From assembly GCF_046844695.1 (NCBI RefSeq), contig NZ_CP177354.1, positions 1,302,001-1,366,000 on the forward strand: a stretch of 64,000 bases of DNA, given 5' to 3'. Each line of letters starts with the position of its first letter. Positions within the stretch are counted from its first letter, which is position 1. The notes beneath the pieces were generated by a model that saw only the letters and a list, made by a program, of their open reading frames with translations, was not told where the DNA came from and did no database searches. A program made the translations under genes and the position numbers. Of this stretch, positions 63,227-64,000 are shown in pieces. This DNA is from Pokkaliibacter plantistimulans (GTDB lineage Bacteria > Pseudomonadota > Gammaproteobacteria > Pseudomonadales > Balneatricaceae).

Positions 63227-63422
63227 CATCCCAAAACTCCGATGAGCAAGCCGGGCTGTTGACAGGTGGTTGACCTGTTCCGCTCAGAGCGTCGCTGACT
63301 TCACTCCACGGGATCCAGAAGTTGGCATGCAAGACGCCGTTGCAGGGAAGTACCGCGGTTATGCCAGCCATCGGATGAGATTTCCCTGTTTACCCCTTCA
63401 AGTTGTAGAGCGGAAAAAGTAG

Positions 63423-64000
63423 ATGATGAGCGTTGAGAGCAAACTCAAGACCGTCGCCGTGGCGGTGACCACTCTGGCTGGACTCAGTGCCGGTGCGGCA
63501 CAGGCAGCCGCTAACAATGCCAGCTGGTTTGCCCAGGATCTGACCCTGATCCACAGTCACAATATCAAGTTCAGCCCTCGCCCCAACTCCGATACCTATC
63601 TGGAGTATGAGTACGTTGGTCGTCAGGGGCCGGTTGAGCTGTATGGTTATGTTGACGTACCCAAGGTGCTGGGCGACAGCAGCCATGGCAGCAAGTATGA
63701 CACCGGCGTGTGGGATGATGGCTCACCGGTATTCATGGAGCACGAGCCCCGTATCTCCATCGACAGCCTGACCGGTAAAGACCTGAGCTTTGGTCCTTTC
63801 AAAGAGTGGTACGTGGCGTTTGACTGGATTTATGACAACGGCGATAACCGTGCCTCACGTCAGAACACCCTGTATGCCGGTATCGGTACCGACATCGATA
63901 CCCATTCACCGCTGATGCTGTCAGCCAACGTTTATGCCCGTCGTCAGTGGGAAAACTACGGCGCTGCCAACGAGAATTCATGGGACGGCTACCGCCTGAA
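63423..64000 (+). CDS. tsx: Tsx-like nucleoside channel, 3' end cut by window
   Basis: The frame opens at 63423 (MMSVESKLKTVAVAVTTLAG) and runs to the window edge, giving 192 residues. A signal peptide is cut near AQA-AAN. WFAQDLTLIHSHNIKFSP and TYLEYEYVGRQGPVELYGYVDVPKVLG in outline match the Tsx/OmpK outer-membrane family, which passes nucleosides and deoxynucleosides. The ATG at 63426 is an equal choice. GGAAAAAG is the ribosome binding site. A sigma-54-type promoter lies upstream, unlike E. coli tsx. Confidence 0.88.
   Translation, partial: MMSVESKLKTVAVAVTTLAGLSAGAAQAAANNASWFAQDLTLIHSHNIKFSPRPNSDTYLEYEYVGRQGPVELYGYVDVPKVLGDSSHGSKYDTGVWDDGSPVFMEHEPRISIDSLTGKDLSFGPFKEWYVAFDWIYDNGDNRASRQNTLYAGIGTDIDTHSPLMLSANVYARRQWENYGAANENSWDGYRL

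Larger units (their letters stand above)
62892..63422. other. Long control region upstream of tsx
   Basis: These 531 bases hold no gene I can support. An AT-rich block at 63150-63190 lies between a palindrome (63127-63140) and a sigma-54-type promoter (63211-63226), both listed. No clear terminator follows ybbP. Confidence 0.5.

Overview
The window is about 58-60% GC by eye and reads as chromosomal DNA of a gammaproteobacterium. Several gene neighbourhoods match the E. coli chromosome closely: zapA-6S RNA-fau, ygfB-pepP-ubiH-ubiI-gcvH, tesA/ybbA-ybbP, osmF-yehY-yehX-yehW, and hdfR next to maoP. The mixture of TRAP dicarboxylate uptake, sigma-54 control, a very large hybrid kinase and diguanylate cyclases suggests an aquatic or plant-associated Oceanospirillales-like organism; that placement is inference. 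I saw no phage, insertion sequence, CRISPR array, tRNA or rRNA gene.

Layout. 1-9.7 kb: a cut-off PspA-like gene, a six-EF-hand exported protein, ompR-envZ, a DctD-type sigma-54 activator, corA, an EamA transporter plus methyltransferase pair with a divergent LysR regulator, and an AraC remnant. 9.7-13.5 kb: an osmF-yehYXW osmoprotectant-type ABC importer. 13.9-17.0 kb: a convergent pair, an unrecognised 290-residue protein and a 728-residue FAD enzyme of the desaturase/amine oxidase type. 17.4-26.9 kb: a 2178-residue Ser/Thr kinase-ATPase-GAF-histidine kinase-receiver-Hpt protein, a REC-GGDEF protein just downstream, and a convergent sensor diguanylate cyclase.

27.2-33.7 kb: glycerate kinase and a glucosylglycerate phosphorylase-like GH13 enzyme, then a dctPQM TRAP operon with a sigma-54 promoter, an upstream 23-bp inverted repeat and a long, structured leader. 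33.9-42.3 kb: a YigM-type transporter, mscK, dctB, an AEC transporter and an EVE-domain protein. 42.5-49.4 kb: a 43-residue membrane peptide, fau, 6S RNA, zapA and ygfB-pepP-ubiH-ubiI-gcvH. 49.5-57.6 kb: HDOD protein, rlmI, maoP, hdfR, a Tas-type aldo-keto reductase, a second OmpR-type two-component pair and rdgB. 57.6-64 kb: hemW, tesA, ybbA-ybbP and the start of tsx behind another sigma-54-type promoter.

How the genes may work together. DctB and DctD lie about 33 kb apart on either side of their likely target dctPQM. Glycerate kinase and the phosphorylase together would turn glucosylglycerate into glucose-1-phosphate and 2-phosphoglycerate. OsmF-YehYXW, MscK, OmpR-EnvZ and the glucosylglycerate pair give the window an osmoadaptation flavour. 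The giant kinase probably feeds a phosphorelay into c-di-GMP synthesis.
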